Shown here: positions 1-6,582 of the stretch, piece by piece
How positions within the stretch are numbered: the stretch's first letter is position 1
Layout of the letters: every line of letters begins with the position of its first letter
Assembly: GCA_024695315.1 (NCBI GenBank)
Contig: JAILIJ010000036.1
Span: 1 to 24,085, forward strand
Origin: Bacteroidaceae bacterium
GTDB lineage: Bacteria; Bacteroidota; Bacteroidia; Bacteroidales; Bacteroidaceae
Direction of reading: 5' to 3'
Length of the DNA stretch: 24,085 bases
Made by a program: the position numbers and the translations under genes
Notes under the pieces: generated by a model
What the model saw: only the letters and a program-made list of their open reading frames with translations
What the model was told of the DNA's origin: nothing
Database searches by the model: none

Positions 1-28
1 TGAGTAAGAAAAGTAGTAAATTTTACGA

Positions 29-111
29 CGCATTTCACTTGTAAATTCCTTCGGCAACGGTTCGTTTCTCCTTCGTATTGGGTTCGTAAAGACCGTTGTC
101 TAAGAAATGCG
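29..111. repeat. 11-bp-periodic TTCG array within nested inverted repeats
   Basis: Four consecutive 11-base units begin with TTCG at 50, 61, 72 and 83; three of them begin TTCGT. The array is enclosed by CAACGGT (55-61) facing ACCGTTG (92-98), and outside that by CGCATTTC (29-36) facing GAAATGCG (104-111). The unit, read as its reverse complement, matches the ACGAAGG array at 13380-13445. No function is known to me. Confidence 0.7.
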
Positions 112-206
112 TTACAAAAATATGATAAGTGAGACGAAGAACTACCTTTTTCGTCTTTTTTTGCTCTTTTTTCATTTCTTTTAAAATACTTATTCAGCCA
201 TTATAT

Positions 207-225
207 ATTTGCAAAAACGAAATGT
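207..225 (+). repeat. Repeated intergenic motif, copy 1
   Basis: The 19 bases ATTTGCAAAAACGAAATGT occur here and identically at 13603-13621. The last 16 bases also occur on the minus strand at 4660-4675. All three copies are intergenic and lie in gaps that carry periodic arrays. Confidence 0.75.
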
Positions 226-404
226 CATGGATTATATCATGGATATTTCGAAATCCTGGAGTTTTATAGGCTGTGTGGAGATTTCTGTAAGATATCAGAA
301 GTGTACGATTGTCCATTTTTAGCTTAAAAATAGGAAAAAAGTATCTAAAAAGTGGAAAATTATTGTTGTGTGCGAACACTTATGTTTTGTAACATCATAT
401 TAAT

Positions 405-437
405 ACTTGCACTTAAAGGCAAAGTGCGTAACTTTGC
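405..437 (+). promoter_or_regulatory. Promoter-like element with overlapping palindrome
   Basis: TAACTTTG at 429-436 fits the Bacteroidetes -7 consensus TAnnTTTG. CTTG at 406-409 could be a -33 box (consensus TTTG), with 19 bases between. The -7 box lies inside a perfect inverted repeat, GCAAAGT (419-425) and ACTTTGC (431-437) with a 5-base centre, which would suit a repressor operator. No obvious coding sequence follows for 350 bases, so the transcript would be a small RNA or a very long leuB leader. Promoter and operator roles are inference. Confidence 0.45.
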
Positions 438-442
438 AGCAT

Positions 443-524
443 CCTAAAAACAATCTTTTTACCTTAAAAAAATTAATACTTATTGAGAACAGAAATAGCG
501 CCGGTCGTGAGATTAGCGCTTTTC
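443..524 (+). ncRNA. Possible small RNA between an orphan promoter and a terminator-like hairpin
   Basis: Transcription from the -7 box at 429-436 would start near 443. At about 497-520 AGCGC faces GCGCT across a 14-base loop, followed by a T-rich run with one CG interruption. That gives a candidate RNA of roughly 80 bases. The stem is only five base pairs, and I match it to no known RNA family, so this is tentative. Confidence 0.2.
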
Positions 525-698
525 GCTTTTTAAAGGGGTAAGGTATTAGGGTAATATGTTTTGGGTAGGTGATGGGCACATTATATGGTTGCTCACTATT
601 TCTTGACACAAAAGTATGAAAAGCGCGTAAGAAACGGAAATTTATATTAAAAAGTGTAAATGAATAGCAATTTATCGTCTTAATTAAAAAAAATGATG

Positions 699-744
699 TA
701 TTTTTGCAACTTGTAAGGCTAAGAACTTATAAATTGTAAGTTCT
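699..744 (+). promoter_or_regulatory. leuB promoter -7 box and leader hairpin
   Basis: TATTTTTG at 699-706 fits TAnnTTTG and would start transcription near 713. The leader then contains AGAACTTA (722-729) facing TAAGTTCT (737-744) around a 7-base loop, close to the predicted 5' end. There is no ATG in the leader, so a classical leucine-rich leader peptide is not seen. The hairpin may stabilise the mRNA 5' end or act in regulation; that is inference. Confidence 0.5.
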
Positions 745-787
745 ACATAGCATTAACAGGAATAATTAATACGTTAAAATATACAAT

Positions 788-1849
788 ATGAAACTTAAGA
801 TTGCTGTTTTGGCCGGTGATGGTATCGGACCAGAGATTATGGAACAGGGTGTGGCTGTTATGGATGCAGTTGCTGCCAAGTTTGGACACGAGGTTAGCTA
901 CAAGGAGGCCCTTTGTGGTGCTCACGCTATTGATGAGGTTGGTGACCCATTCCCAGAGGACACTTTCAAGACTTGTATGGATGCTGATGCGGTACTCTTT
1001 GCAAGTGTTGGTGACCCTAAGTTCGATAATAATCCAAATGCCAAGGTTCGTCCAGAGCAGGGTCTTCTTGCTATGCGCAAGAAGCTTGGACTTTTCGCTA
1101 ATATACGTCCAGTAACAACTTTCGATTGTCTTATCCACAAGTCTCCACTTAAGGATGAGCTTGTACGTGGTGCTGATTTCATCTGTATCCGTGAGCTTAC
1201 AGGTGGTATGTACTTTGGTGCTAAGAAAGAGGGTACAGATGAGGCTTATGATACAAACGCTTATACTCGTAATGAGGTAGAGCGCATTCTCAAGGTTGCA
1301 TATCAGTACGCTATGCAGCGCAATAAGCACTTGACTGTTGTTGATAAGGCTAATGTGCTTGCTTCAAGCCGTCTATGGCGTGCAGTAGCTCAGGAAATGG
1401 CTCCTAAGTATCCAGAAGTAAAGACTGACTTCATGTATGTAGATAATGCTGCTATGCGTATGATTCAGGAACCTAAGTTCTTCGATGTTATGGTAACTGA
1501 GAATACTTTCGGCGATATCTTGACAGATGAGGGTTCTTGTATCACAGGTTCTATGGGACTTCTTCCATCAGCTTCAACAGGTGAGCATACTCCTGTGTTT
1601 GAGCCTATCCACGGTTCATGGCCACAGGCAAAGGGATTGAATATTGCAAACCCACTCGCTCAGATTCTTTCTGTTGCTATGTTGTTCGAGTACTTCAATC
1701 TTAAGCAGGAAGGAGCACTCATCCGTGAGGCTGTAAATGCTTCTCTCGATGCTAATGTTCGTACACCTGAGATTCAGGTTGAGGGCGGAGCTAAGTATGG
1801 CACAAAGGAAGTTGGTGCTTGGATTGTTGATTATATTAAGAACAAGTAA
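788..1849 (+). CDS. leuB: 3-isopropylmalate dehydrogenase
   Basis: This cytoplasmic enzyme catalyses the third committed step of leucine synthesis, the NAD-dependent oxidation and decarboxylation of 3-isopropylmalate to 4-methyl-2-oxopentanoate. The 353 residues match the family length. Visible signatures are the N-terminal GDGIGPE, substrate-binding RELTGGMYFG (135-144, with R135 and Y142), DKANVL with catalytic K187, D219, and the metal-binding NTFGDILTDEGS (239-250, with D243 and D247). The nucleotide-binding loop reads EPIHGSWPQAKGLNIANP rather than the enterobacterial HGSAPDIAGK; I recall this form from Bacteroidales LeuB proteins. The ATG at 788 gives a normal N-terminus. No other leu gene is in the window: a terminator follows directly and 787 non-coding bases precede, so it appears monocistronic. 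Product assignment is very secure. Confidence 0.97.
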   Translation: MKLKIAVLAGDGIGPEIMEQGVAVMDAVAAKFGHEVSYKEALCGAHAIDEVGDPFPEDTFKTCMDADAVLFASVGDPKFDNNPNAKVRPEQGLLAMRKKLGLFANIRPVTTFDCLIHKSPLKDELVRGADFICIRELTGGMYFGAKKEGTDEAYDTNAYTRNEVERILKVAYQYAMQRNKHLTVVDKANVLASSRLWRAVAQEMAPKYPEVKTDFMYVDNAAMRMIQEPKFFDVMVTENTFGDILTDEGSCITGSMGLLPSASTGEHTPVFEPIHGSWPQAKGLNIANPLAQILSVAMLFEYFNLKQEGALIREAVNASLDANVRTPEIQVEGGAKYGTKEVGAWIVDYIKNK

Positions 1850-1940
1850 TACCGTTTTTGAGTTTCTTAGCTCTTGAAAGTGTTGAAATCTTAAAGATTC
1901 GTAAGCTTTTAGGTTAAGAATCTCAATTACATATAAAAAG

Positions 1941-1979
1941 AAAAAAGAGTGAAGGCAAGTTTGTCTTCACTCTTTTTTT
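1941..1979. terminator. Bidirectional terminator between leuB and ridA
   Basis: AGAGTGAAG (1946-1954) faces CTTCACTCT (1965-1973) across a 10-base loop. It is flanked by an A-run on the left and a T-run on the right, so it can end leuB on the plus strand and ridA on the minus strand. Confidence 0.9.
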
Positions 1980-2009
1980 GCTTTTTCCCGTATCAAACGG
2001 CAGTCAACT

Positions 2010-2387
2010 TTATCGAACTGCGATTGCCTCAATCTCGATGTTTCCGCCCTTAGGAAGAGCAGCAACGCCAAAGGCAGAACGTGCAGGATAAGGAGCAGTA
2101 AAGAATTCTGCATAAACCTCATTTACTGCAGCGAAGTCGTTGATGTCAGCAAGAAGAACAGTAACTTTGACAACATTGTCCATTGTCAAGCCTGCTTCAG
2201 CAAGGATGTTCTTAATATTTGTAAGTGACTGACGAGCCTCTTCCTTGATGCCACCTTCAGCAAACTTGCCTGTTGCAGGTACGATAGGAAGCTGTCCGCT
2301 TACGTAAACTGTGCCGTTTGACTCAATGCCCTGGCTGTATGGACCTAAAGCTGCAGGAGCATTTGTAGTTGATAATGCTTTTTTCAT
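2010..2387 (-). CDS. ridA: RidA family 2-iminobutanoate/2-iminopropanoate deaminase
   Basis: RidA hydrolyses reactive enamine/imine intermediates such as 2-aminoacrylate, made by PLP-dependent dehydratases, to 2-ketoacids and ammonia, which protects enzymes including IlvE. The protein has 125 residues, the usual length for the trimeric YjgF/YER057c/UK114 family. It shows the GPYSQG motif with Y17, R103 in PARSAFGVAALP and E118 in the terminal IEIEAIAVR; these correspond to the carboxylate-binding Arg and catalytic-pocket Glu of enterobacterial RidA. That identifies the archetypal RidA subgroup rather than Rid1-7. It lies 108 bases downstream of the DUF486 gene on the same strand and converges on leuB, with ilvE 16 kb away, all consistent with branched-chain amino-acid metabolism. 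Confidence 0.95.
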   Translation of the reverse strand: MKKALSTTNAPAALGPYSQGIESNGTVYVSGQLPIVPATGKFAEGGIKEEARQSLTNIKNILAEAGLTMDNVVKVTVLLADINDFAAVNEVYAEFFTAPYPARSAFGVAALPKGGNIEIEAIAVR

Positions 2388-2495
2388 TGTTGTATATTTT
2401 TTGTGAATTGAACTTACGTGTCAAAGTGTCTTTGTCGTACTTTAAGAGTGGATTTCCTCTTTTTCCGGAGTTTCTTTATATTCCTTTAAAATGAA

Positions 2496-2867
2496 TTACT
2501 TCAGAAAAACGAAGAAAACTGCGAGTATGAGGCATACGAAGGCTGCAAAATGATTCCAATGCAACTGTTCGCCTTTGAACAGTACCACCGTAAAGAGGGT
2601 GAAGATGACAAGTGAAATTACTTCCTGAATGACTTTGAGCTGCATGAGCGAATAAGCACCGCCATTGCCCTTGTAGCCGAATTTGTTGGCTGGTACCATA
2701 AATGTATATTCCGCGAGGGCAAAGAGCCACGATAGCAGAATTACAGCATAGAGCGGAGTATTCTCTGGGAGAATCTTCATTTCCTGAAGTTTCAGGTGGC
2801 CGTACCAAGCAAAAGTCATGAATAAATTCGATATTACAAGTAATACAATTGTAACTAAGAAATTCAT
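2496..2867 (-). CDS. DUF486 / DMT-superfamily small membrane protein
   Basis: This is a 123-residue integral membrane protein with about four hydrophobic segments: residues 1-20, 37-58 (around YAVILLSWLFALAEYTFMVP), 77-96 and 103-123. The central motif with AEYTFMVPANKFGY and GGAYSLMQLKVIQE is typical of the DUF486 family in the drug/metabolite transporter superfamily. No substrate has been established for this family as far as I know. I chose the ATG at 2867 (MNFLVTI) over an upstream start at 2906, because the extra residues are polar, would disturb the first membrane segment, and overlap the promoter box at 2894-2901. It may be cotranscribed with ridA, but the 108-base gap leaves that open. 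Confidence 0.85.
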   Translation of the reverse strand: MNFLVTIVLLVISNLFMTFAWYGHLKLQEMKILPENTPLYAVILLSWLFALAEYTFMVPANKFGYKGNGGAYSLMQLKVIQEVISLVIFTLFTVVLFKGEQLHWNHFAAFVCLILAVFFVFLK

Positions 2868-2893
2868 ATTTATCCTGTTTGTTATATTTTCTG

Positions 2894-2901
2894 CAAAAAT
2901 A
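2894..2901 (-). promoter_or_regulatory. -7 box for the DUF486 gene
   Basis: On the minus strand this reads TATTTTTG, matching TAnnTTTG, 27 bases from the chosen start codon. No clear -33 box is visible. Confidence 0.5.
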
Positions 2902-2924
2902 CGCATTTATTTGAGAATAATAAT

Positions 2925-2932
2925 TATCTTTG
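2925..2932 (+). promoter_or_regulatory. -7 box for the phosphatase gene
   Basis: TATCTTTG matches TAnnTTTG and lies about 64 bases before the ATG at 2996. A TTTG at 2910-2913 is too close to serve as a normally spaced -33 box. Confidence 0.5.
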
Positions 2933-2995
2933 TGAAAATTTTAATAATAACACTACGTACCTAAAAACAAATTGCTAAAAACATTATTGAAAACA

Positions 2996-4291
2996 ATGGA
3001 GATAAACAAGTCTATTGTGAGGGGCTTAATCTGTTCTTCACTTTTTGCAATTCCTATGCTACTCTCGGCACAGACTGCGCGAGAAGAGATTCATGAAAAC
3101 ATTCTACGTTCTGGTAGTAATCACATGGCTTATATTGCGCCAACAAAACCTTTGACTAAGGCGCCTAAGGGATATGAGCCTTTCTATATCAGCCATTATG
3201 CAAGGCACGGTTCACGCTGGCTCATCAATAAGAATGAATATACAAGTGTCATTAGTGTATTTGAGGAAGCAGATGAGAGAGGAAAACTTACTGAGACGGG
3301 TAAGAAGGCACTCCGTGATCTAAAGGAGTTTTATCCTTGTACGGTGGATCGACTTGGTGAACTGACATCGGTGGGTGAGCGTCAGCACCATGGAATAGGT
3401 AAGCGTATGACTCAGAATTTCCCAGAAGTTTTCAGCGGAAACGCACAAGTTGATGCCAGAAGTACCGTGGTCATTCGTTGTATTCTCTCTATGGGTGCCG
3501 AATGTGAGGAAATTGCTGCATTCAATGGTAAGGTTAGATTCCATAATGATGTGAGCGAGTCGTTCCAGTATTACCTTAATGCTGATTGGGACAAAAAGCT
3601 TAGAGAAAGTGCAAGTAGCAGATCAAGCATCATAAACGATTATAAGCAGAAATATACTCATCCGGATAGACTTATGTCTGTACTCTTCAACGATCAGGCT
3701 TATGTGAAGGATAATGTCAAGGCTGGGGCCTTTATGCGCTCTTTGTTTAATGTGGTTAACAATATGCAGAGCCACGATACGGATATCAATCTCTATCCGC
3801 TATTTACTGAGCAGGAGTGTTATGATCAGTGGAAGTGGAAGAATATTGAGTGGTATTTGGGATATGGACCTGCTCCACAGACAAAGGGTAATATGCCTTT
3901 TAGCCAGAAGAATCTTCTTCGCAACGTGATTGCTACGGCAGACACTATTGTCAACAACCGCAGTTTTAATGGCGCCACTCTACGTTTTGGCCACGAGGTC
4001 TGTGTTATGCCTTACGCTTGTCTTCTCGAACTTGACTCTTGTGGACGTCAGGTTGAAGACCTTGACCATCTAGAGGACTACTGGGTGAACTACCGTATCT
4101 ATCCAATGGGATGTAACGTACAGCTCGTCTTCTACCGTCCTAAGAAGGGAACGGGTGATATTCTCGTCAAGGCTCTTTTGAATGAGAAGGAGGCTACTAT
4201 GCCTGTTAAGACGGACATGTATCCTTATTACCGTTGGGAAGATTTGAGACGCTATTACACAAAGAAGCTTGACGATTACGACAAGCGTTAA
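2996..4291 (+). CDS. Secreted histidine-type (clade 2) acid phosphatase
   Basis: This predicted exported phosphomonoesterase has 431 residues. A signal peptide ends near LLSAQT (residues 22-27). The histidine phosphatase signature YARHGSRW places the nucleophile at H71 between R70 and R74. A second pocket arginine is in DARST (R155), and the C-terminal catalytic pair is H333-E334 in RFGHEV. The GHE form, in place of HD, together with the length, suggests relatives of MINPP/phytase-like enzymes (multiple inositol polyphosphate phosphatase) or other clade 2 acid phosphatases; the substrate cannot be decided from sequence. The coding frame can be extended to a TTG at 2972, but the ATG at 2996 starts directly at a normal signal peptide. 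The gene stands alone, with its own -7 box and a downstream hairpin. Confidence 0.85.
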   Translation: MEINKSIVRGLICSSLFAIPMLLSAQTAREEIHENILRSGSNHMAYIAPTKPLTKAPKGYEPFYISHYARHGSRWLINKNEYTSVISVFEEADERGKLTETGKKALRDLKEFYPCTVDRLGELTSVGERQHHGIGKRMTQNFPEVFSGNAQVDARSTVVIRCILSMGAECEEIAAFNGKVRFHNDVSESFQYYLNADWDKKLRESASSRSSIINDYKQKYTHPDRLMSVLFNDQAYVKDNVKAGAFMRSLFNVVNNMQSHDTDINLYPLFTEQECYDQWKWKNIEWYLGYGPAPQTKGNMPFSQKNLLRNVIATADTIVNNRSFNGATLRFGHEVCVMPYACLLELDSCGRQVEDLDHLEDYWVNYRIYPMGCNVQLVFYRPKKGTGDILVKALLNEKEATMPVKTDMYPYYRWEDLRRYYTKKLDDYDKR

Positions 4292-4361
4292 GATAAATCC
4301 TTTTGTGGACCAGATGACGATATTCATGCTTTTTTGAATACCTTTGGCCTGCATAAAGAAT

Positions 4362-4406
4362 AGCCTTCACAAACGACTTTGACGCCGTTTGTGAAGGCTT
4401 AAATTT
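4362..4406 (+). terminator. Terminator of the phosphatase gene
   Basis: AGCCTTCACAAACG (4362-4375) and CGTTTGTGAAGGCT (4386-4399) form a perfect 14-bp stem with a 10-base loop, followed by TAAATTTTA. The stem is strong and the T-tract modest. Confidence 0.75.
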
Positions 4407-4520
4407 TACAGTCCGTTTTATATTCATACCGCACATTTGCGTGAAAAAAGCAAAGCTTAGGCAGGAATAGTAGACACACAAACTATCATTAAACAAAAAG
4501 CCATTAAGGAGTATGATTTA

Positions 4521-4605
4521 GTACTCTGCGGGAAAAACTCCAGTACTTTGCGCATGGTACTGCAGTTTTTCCCGCAAAGTACTGGAGTACCATCCGTATG
4601 GTACT
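4521..4605. repeat. GTAC-rich inverted repeat array on an 11-bp lattice
   Basis: Two 26-base arms (4521-4546 and 4557-4582) are reverse complements with two mismatches around a 10-base centre. An adjacent hairpin, AGTACCAT (4586-4593) facing ATGGTACT (4598-4605), follows. GTAC occurs six times, starting at 4521, 4543, 4557, 4579, 4587 and 4601; offsets from the first are 0, 22, 36, 58, 66 and 80, so every copy falls at phase 0 or 3 of an 11-base lattice. There is no long T-run, so it is not a simple terminator. Confidence 0.8.
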
Positions 4606-4659
4606 GTGAAGTATTACTTTTAAGAAGAATAAGAATTGGGGCATAAACAAACATTTTGT

Positions 4660-4675
4660 ACATTTCGTTTTTGCA
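4660..4675 (-). repeat. Repeated intergenic motif, copy 3 (minus strand)
   Basis: On the minus strand this reads TGCAAAAACGAAATGT, identical to the last 16 bases of the copies at 207-225 and 13603-13621. Reading in the motif's direction, a GTAC-rich array follows, as it does for the copy at 13603. Confidence 0.75.
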
Positions 4676-4701
4676 TCATTTGACTGAGGACCCTTACTTT
4701 T

Positions 4702-4743
4702 CAAAAAAGAAGTCCGCAATACCTGTTTGTTGGCGTTGCGGAC
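4702..4743 (-). terminator. Terminator of the DUF4353 lipoprotein gene
   Basis: GTCCGCAA (4712-4719) faces TTGCGGAC (4736-4743) across a 16-base loop. On the minus strand the hairpin is followed by TTCTTTTTTG (4702-4711), the right polarity to end the gene whose stop is at 4791. Confidence 0.8.
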
Positions 4744-4790
4744 ATATAGTTTGTAGCTTTTAAGCTTTAAGCAGATAGTAATAATAACTA

Positions 4791-6347
4791 TTAGAAGTTC
4801 ACATTTTCTTTTATTTCAAAAACCTTACTCTCAGCGCCAGACTTAATCACATATTTCTTTCCAATCTTGAAGGACGGAGAAGATATGAGGCTGGAACTAC
4901 CGTTGAAGTCAATCTCAGGTGTGAAAGATTCTATGGCTGAGCCTGTAGCCTTACCATTGCTATCGGCTTCGAAGATTTCAACAGGAGTGCCCTTTTTGAT
5001 AATTAGCCCAGTTACGAGAACTGTAGGCTGTTTAGCCGTTTTTGCTGTTGGCATAGATGGTCTAGCCCCCATGCCTGCGCCGATGGAGAATACTGTACCG
5101 CCAGAAATCTCTATAGGATAGTTGTCGCAGTCCAAACCTTCTTCTGGAGCACCAGCTTGGCTCCAAGCAAGAATTTTACCTCCAGTAATGATGATAGCAG
5201 ATTTCAGTTCTTTGTCATTGTCTTTTTGCTCAAAGAAAGGAGGCATGTCGCCACCCAAATTTGCATCAACGGCATCATTATTTCTACTAATTGCCGTTAC
5301 TGTTCCCCCGTTGAAGAATATCTGTCCGTTAGCATTTATAGCATCATCTGAAGAATTTACTCTAACTTCACCGCCGTTTACGACTACGCCGTCCTTACCT
5401 TCTATACCTTCGGCTCCTGCAGTTTCTGTACTTACGTTGACATTACCCGAATTGATAGTTATAACTCCCTTACACTTTATAGCCTTCGCTGTGCCTACAT
5501 AGTCCTTTTTGCCTCCAGGTCCCATGCCCATAGGTCCACCAGGCATCTGACCTGGCATTGGTCCATGAATTGAATCGCCTTGCATAGGCCCCATTCCCAT
5601 TGGTCCGCCCATTGGTCCGCCCATTGGCCCACCCATAGGTCCGCCGTGCCCAATCTGAGGGTGCTCACCGTTTTTATGCATCTCTTCAAACTTTTTTCTC
5701 ATTTCCTCAAAGTGAGCTTTCATCTCTTCCGGCATATTATTCGGATCGAAACCAGGTCCTCCAGGGAACGCCATTTTTGTTGTGTCCTCACCGAGATTAT
5801 TACCAGTCGTTTTCACATTAAGCGTAATATCGTCGATTGTGATAGATTTTTTTGCATTTATACCTTTGCAGCCATCTCCTGTTGCTATAACGTTAAGCGT
5901 ACCTTTACCGTTGAAGGCAAGTGCACTCTTAGCATGAATGGCAGTAGCCTTATGCTTAGCCGTATCTTCACAAGCAGTAATTGTGATGGTATTCTCGGTA
6001 TTGTCTACAGCGGTGACAGTCACCAGTTCTGTGTTTTTGATATGTATCGGAGCTCCTTCGGTGCTGGTAAGCTTCAGTCCGTCAAGTTCGATATTTGTTT
6101 TAGTATCCGTCTTGAGTTTGAATGTGCCGTTTTCGCTTTCCCCAGTCAACACAAAGGTCATTTCCTTATCTTTGACAAAGTTCTGAATCTTGACATTCCC
6201 ATCTTTGACCACGATGTTCACATTGTCATATTGAGCTGGCGAGACTTCCACGTTATTGCCTTTATACGTGATAGTGATGGTGTCAGAACTGCATGCAGCA
6301 CAACAAATTGTGAAAATTGAGATAATTGATAAAAAGTTTGTTCTCAT
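4791..6347 (-). CDS. DUF4353-type carbohydrate-binding lipoprotein with Gly-Pro-Met insert
   Basis: The 518-residue protein begins with a lipoprotein signal; C19 in CCAACSSD is the likely lipidated cysteine, although the residue at -3 is Cys rather than Leu. The rest is Asn/Thr/Gly-rich short beta-strand repeats, for example NGKGTLNVIATGDGCKGINA and EGIEGKDGVVVNGGEV, as in the right-handed beta-helix family DUF4353, whose member Cthe_2159 binds polygalacturonic acid and calcium. It probably displays a polysaccharide-binding surface on the outer membrane. The helix is interrupted at about residues 195-280 by a Met/Glu/Lys-rich amphipathic stretch (205-229) and then GGPM repeats rich in Gly, Pro and Met. 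No catalytic motif is recognised. Pectin binding would fit the GH105 and lyase genes nearby, but that is inference. Confidence 0.8.
   Translation of the reverse strand: MRTNFLSIISIFTICCAACSSDTITITYKGNNVEVSPAQYDNVNIVVKDGNVKIQNFVKDKEMTFVLTGESENGTFKLKTDTKTNIELDGLKLTSTEGAPIHIKNTELVTVTAVDNTENTITITACEDTAKHKATAIHAKSALAFNGKGTLNVIATGDGCKGINAKKSITIDDITLNVKTTGNNLGEDTTKMAFPGGPGFDPNNMPEEMKAHFEEMRKKFEEMHKNGEHPQIGHGGPMGGPMGGPMGGPMGMGPMQGDSIHGPMPGQMPGGPMGMGPGGKKDYVGTAKAIKCKGVITINSGNVNVSTETAGAEGIEGKDGVVVNGGEVRVNSSDDAINANGQIFFNGGTVTAISRNNDAVDANLGGDMPPFFEQKDNDKELKSAIIITGGKILAWSQAGAPEEGLDCDNYPIEISGGTVFSIGAGMGARPSMPTAKTAKQPTVLVTGLIIKKGTPVEIFEADSNGKATGSAIESFTPEIDFNGSSSLISSPSFKIGKKYVIKSGAESKVFEIKENVNF
5497..5654 (-). 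repeat. Low-complexity tandem repeat encoding GGPM units
   Basis: Within the lipoprotein gene, four near-identical 12-bp units (5590-5642, reading CCCATTGGTCCG on the plus strand with small changes) encode successive GGPM. Looser GPM/GMGP repeats continue to about 5500. Such tracts can change copy number by slippage without breaking the frame. Confidence 0.75.
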
Positions 6348-6382
6348 TATTTCTGTATTTCTTATGGTTTTATATTTACGTG

Positions 6383-6390
6383 CAAAAATA
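6383..6390 (-). promoter_or_regulatory. -7 box for the DUF4353 lipoprotein gene
   Basis: On the minus strand this reads TATTTTTG, fitting TAnnTTTG, 36 bases from the start codon. A clear -33 box is not visible. Confidence 0.5.
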
Positions 6391-6466
6391 TTCTTTTCTT
6401 GTGATATTCTTACGTAATGTTACAATTTTGTTTAATTTTGCAAATGATTTTTTCTTATTGTGACAT

Positions 6467-6474
6467 TATTTTTG
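6467..6474 (+). promoter_or_regulatory. Possible -7 box for the helicase gene
   Basis: TATTTTTG fits TAnnTTTG and would give a leader of about 100 bases. A second match, TAATTTTG, lies at 6433-6440, so the real start of transcription is uncertain. Confidence 0.35.
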
Positions 6475-6582
6475 TCTACTATATATGTGTTTTGTGATAC
6501 GTAGGATATGTCTCGTAAGCACTTTAGTAAGACGGACAATAATGCAAAAAGTTTAGAATCGCATAAAATTTAATAAAACGCT

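Larger units (their letters stand above)
1..787. other. Long non-coding region upstream of leuB
   Basis: No convincing gene was found on either strand; the short open frames lack protein-like composition. It holds, in order, an 11-bp-periodic TTCG array inside nested inverted repeats (29-111), one copy of a motif repeated three times in the window (207-225), a palindrome overlapping a promoter-like -7 box (419-437), a hairpin followed by a T-rich stretch (about 494-524), and the leuB promoter and leader. The left neighbour lies outside the window, so I cannot tell whether bases 1-120 are the 3' flank of another gene. Confidence 0.7.
4292..4790. other. Convergent intergenic region with hairpins and GTAC array
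   Basis: This 499-base gap between the phosphatase and the DUF4353 lipoprotein has no gene. It holds a terminator for each neighbour (4362-4399 and 4702-4743), a large GTAC-rich inverted repeat array (4521-4605) and a minus-strand copy of the repeated 16-base motif (4660-4675). The short minus-strand frames across it look like chance. Confidence 0.7.

Noticed and set aside
743..1330. 195-codon minus-strand open frame opposite leuB
   Set aside because: It is antisense to an intact, well-conserved leuB and has no recognisable domain; its composition follows from leuB codon usage.
2476..2808. 110-codon minus-strand open frame overlapping the DUF486 gene
   Set aside because: It is a different frame of the same strand; the DUF486 frame has the membrane segments and family motifs.
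2972..2995. TTG start for the histidine phosphatase
   Set aside because: The ATG eight codons later starts a standard signal peptide, and the TTG form gains only unsupported residues.
4521..4582. Miniature inverted-repeat transposable element
   Set aside because: No target-site duplication is apparent at the ends, and no second copy of the arm sequence is in the window; the 11-base lattice is better described as an array.
5580..6320. 246-codon plus-strand open frame opposite the DUF4353 lipoprotein
   Set aside because: It mirrors the lipoprotein gene, is rich in Cys, His and Phe without pattern, and lacks any family signature.
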